From the NCBI RefSeq assembly GCF_003331055.1, contig NZ_PUQD01000039.1, positions 1-48,228 on the forward strand: DNA of 48,228 nt, written 5' to 3'. This stretch comes from Pseudomonas sp. AFG_SD02_1510_Pfu_092. GTDB lineage: Bacteria > Pseudomonadota > Gammaproteobacteria > Pseudomonadales > Pseudomonadaceae. The stretch's first letter is position 1. Each line of letters opens with the position of its first letter. Of the stretch, positions 46,461 to 48,228 are shown one piece after another. The notes beneath the pieces are model-generated. The model searched no databases. It had not been told where the DNA came from and saw nothing but the letters and a program-made list of their open reading frames with translations. The position numbers and the translations under genes were made by a program.

Positions 46461-47204
46461 ATGAAACTGTGCGCCGTGCAATTGCAATCGTTCAAGGGCG
46501 ATGTGCAAGCCAATCTCGAACGCCACCTGGCCTGTATCGAACAGGCAGCAGCCGTGGGTGCCGAACTGCTGGTGTTCCCCGAACTGTCACTGACCGGCTA
46601 TGAGCCAACCCTCGCGCGGCAGGCTGCCTTGCCAGTCAGCTCGGCGCGGCTGGACCCGCTGCAGGCAGCCTGCGACCGCCTCGGCGTCACCGTCGCGGTA
46701 GGCCTGCCGTTGCCGAGCCCCGATGGCATCCGCATCGGCATGCCCATCTTCAGCCCCGGGACCGCGCGCCAGGCCTATGCCAAGCGGCGCCTGCACGATG
46801 ACGAGCTGGCTTACTTCACCCCCGGCGACCAGGCATTGCTGCTGCAGGTAGGCGAACATCGGCTGGCGCCAGCGATCTGCTACGAATCGATGTTCATGGC
46901 GCATGCGGCCGCAGCGCGGGAAAACGGCGCCGACCTGTACATGGTCAGCGTGGTGAAAAGCGCCAAAGGCATCCGCGAGGGATATGCGCACTACCCCGAA
47001 GTCGCGCGCGAACTGGGCATGCCGGTGTTGCTGGCCAACTGCGTAGGGCCGGCCGACACTTTTATCGGCGCGGGCGGCTCGGCAGCCTGGGACCGCCACG
47101 GGCAGTTGCTGGCCAGCCTGGATGACCACAGCGAAGGGCTGCTCGTGTTCGACACCGCCACTGCCAGTGCCGTGACGCTGCCGCTGGCGCTACAACGCGG
47201 ATGA
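46461..47204 (+). CDS. Carbon-nitrogen hydrolase (nitrilase superfamily)
   Basis: A 247-residue amidase-like enzyme with the Glu41 / Lys108 / Cys140 triad: FPELSLTGYEP, YAKRRLHDDE and APAICYESM. It hydrolyses a non-peptide carbon-nitrogen bond; the substrate is unknown. GAAGGCT precedes the ATG. Its stop overlaps the start of the next gene (ATGA), so the two are coupled. Confidence 0.93.
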   Translation: MKLCAVQLQSFKGDVQANLERHLACIEQAAAVGAELLVFPELSLTGYEPTLARQAALPVSSARLDPLQAACDRLGVTVAVGLPLPSPDGIRIGMPIFSPGTARQAYAKRRLHDDELAYFTPGDQALLLQVGEHRLAPAICYESMFMAHAAAARENGADLYMVSVVKSAKGIREGYAHYPEVARELGMPVLLANCVGPADTFIGAGGSAAWDRHGQLLASLDDHSEGLLVFDTATASAVTLPLALQRG

Positions 47205-47440
47205 GTTATCTGCTGCTGGCGTTGCTGAGTTACGCCGCTACCTACTACGTGGTCGGCTTGCTGATTCATGGGCAATTGGCGGATGTGGCCGAGGGCTTGC
47301 GTCATCGCCCCGATGCGCCAACGCCTGGCGAATACCTGCGCGCAGTCAGGCACCAGGCCAAGCGGGCCCATCGGCACTACAGCCTGATGGCCGGCACGGC
47401 CCTGGCCGTACTGATGTGCCTGGTCGCCAGCTGGCTCTGA
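47201..47440 (+). CDS. Small two-segment membrane protein
   Basis: A 79-residue protein with membrane segments at about 3-22 and 62-79 and a basic middle (RHRPDAPTPGEYLRAVRHQAKRAHRHY is mostly charged). I do not recognise a family. The start overlaps the stop of the carbon-nitrogen hydrolase gene, so its translation is coupled to it. Confidence 0.72.
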   Translation: MSYLLLALLSYAATYYVVGLLIHGQLADVAEGLRHRPDAPTPGEYLRAVRHQAKRAHRHYSLMAGTALAVLMCLVASWL

Positions 47441-47444
47441 AACG

Positions 47445-47945
47445 CTAGAGGTCCAGTGCCAGGCTTTGCCGGCCTTCCAGCGCCAGCAGGTACTGCTTGG
47501 CCGCCAGGCCGCCGGCAAACCCGGTCAGGCTGCCGCAAGCACCGATCACCCGGTGGCACGGGGCAATGATCGAGATCGGGTTGCGGCCGTTGGCGGCGCC
47601 TACCGCGCGCACCGCGTTGGGGTTGCCGATGTGCCGGGCGATGTCGCTGTAGCTGCGGGTTTCACCGAACGGTATCGCCAACAGCGCGGCCCACACCTGG
47701 CGCTGGAAATCGGTGCCGGCAAAGTCCAGTTGCAGCTCGAAACGCCGACGCTTGCCGGCGAAGTACTCGCCGAGCTGGCGGGCGGTTTCCAGCAGTACCG
47801 GGCTTTGATCGTCACGGTGCAGGGCACCGAGGCGGACGCGGTTTTCCCGCTCTTCTTCCCAGAGCACCGCTGCCAGGCATTCGCCACGGGCGACCAAGGT
47901 CAGCGTGCCGACCGGCGACTGCATGAAGGTGAATGCGCTGGACAT
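47445..47945 (-). CDS. ogt: Methylated-DNA--protein-cysteine methyltransferase (Ogt)
   Basis: A 166-residue suicide DNA repair protein that removes alkyl groups from O6-alkylguanine. The active-site block PCHRV has Cys130; the helix-turn-helix block FQRQVWAALLAIPFGETRSY and VGAANGRNP are present. It is the Ogt type, with no Ada N-terminal domain. Convergent with the small membrane protein gene, 4 bases apart. Confidence 0.96.
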   Translation of the reverse strand: MSSAFTFMQSPVGTLTLVARGECLAAVLWEEERENRVRLGALHRDDQSPVLLETARQLGEYFAGKRRRFELQLDFAGTDFQRQVWAALLAIPFGETRSYSDIARHIGNPNAVRAVGAANGRNPISIIAPCHRVIGACGSLTGFAGGLAAKQYLLALEGRQSLALDL

Positions 47946-48069
47946 GGGCCGGCTCCTGACAGGTTGCGATCAGGCTACTGTACGCATCCACAGCCCGGCC
48001 CGCATCCGCTTTCTTGCGCTTCTGACAAGCGACGCCGCCCGCCATGGAGCTGCGCATATCTCAGCTCAA

Positions 48070-48228
48070 CGCTGTACCTGTGGGAGCGGCTTTAGCCGCG
48101 AACACCGGCGTAGCCGGTGCCATGCACCGCGTCGCCTGCTTCGCGGGTGAACCCGCTCCCACTGGGACGGCGCAGGTCCGGGGCTCACGCTGTACTTGTG
48201 GGAGCGGCTTTAGCCGCGAACACCGGCG
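48070..48228. repeat. REP cluster at window end
   Basis: At least three REP palindromes: tgtgggagcggctttagccg, ttcgcgggtgaacccgctcc and a third copy truncated at the window end. The stretch from the ogt promoter (47946) to the end has no gene. The truncation in a repeat suggests an assembly break. Confidence 0.9.

Overview
The window is a high-GC stretch of gammaproteobacterial chromosome that looks like the Pseudomonas putida group. Three things point there: at least nine copies of the short P. putida-type REP palindrome (core like tgtgggagcgggcttgcccg) between genes; gene neighbourhoods I recognise from that group (Ku / PIG-L / LigD, and a sigma-54 regulator / GntP permease / 3-hydroxybutyrate dehydrogenase cluster); and Pseudomonas-specific small proteins (DUF3077-like, metallothionein). 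I see no prophage, IS transposase, CRISPR array, rRNA or tRNA. The first ~110 bases are homopolymer-rich, contig-end-quality sequence, and the last ~150 bases lie inside a REP cluster, so the window is probably one whole contig bounded by assembly breaks.

Layout. 0.2-12.7 kb, a stress and repair block: an SDR oxidoreductase, the two-component NHEJ system (Ku on +, LigD on -) with a PIG-L deacetylase between them, an acidic protein coupled to a metallothionein, and a tightly overlapping minus-strand operon DUF72 / ybhP / clsB / ybhN that resembles the E. coli ybhP-clsB-ybhN operon. A small membrane protein, a ClpP-like protease and a Nudix hydrolase follow. 12.7-19.4 kb: a 1378-residue CheB-CheR-PAS-histidine kinase-receiver protein, a KGG-repeat stress protein, small Pseudomonas proteins, a candidate small RNA with a long palindrome near its likely promoter, a methyltransferase, and a DUF3077-like gene with a structured leader and coupled upstream ORF. 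19.8-21.5 kb is a decaying region: an Lrp/AsnC C-terminal fragment joined tail-to-tail to a truncated, frameshifted cytochrome c gene, beside a flavin monooxygenase with an unusual tail.

21.4-30.4 kb: the monooxygenase, a P-loop nucleotide kinase-like protein, a membrane diguanylate cyclase, a catabolic-type acetolactate synthase divergent from a LysR regulator, a secreted endonuclease I and small exported proteins. 30.3-32.2 kb: DAHP synthase preceded by two short aromatic-rich ORFs and a strong terminator hairpin, which looks like a possible attenuation leader, then a parvulin. 32.2-36.2 kb: a peptide-type ABC transporter (binding protein plus two permeases, the second frameshifted) without an ATPase gene. 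36.3-42.8 kb: a 3-hydroxybutyrate module. A sigma-54 activator (HbcR-like) precedes a textbook -24/-12 promoter, a GntP-type permease and bdhA; ecotin and acetoacetyl-CoA synthetase follow. Together these would import 3-hydroxybutyrate, oxidise it to acetoacetate and activate it to acetoacetyl-CoA. 42.8-48 kb: a second parvulin, two LysE-type exporters (one divergent from an AraC regulator), a phosphoesterase, a carbon-nitrogen hydrolase, a small membrane protein and an Ogt-type DNA repair methyltransferase.

I did not find a clearly new biological system. The most promising leads are the aroF leader, the DUF3077 leader element, the palindrome plus candidate small RNA at 18.0-18.15 kb, and the chimeric scar at 20.1 kb.
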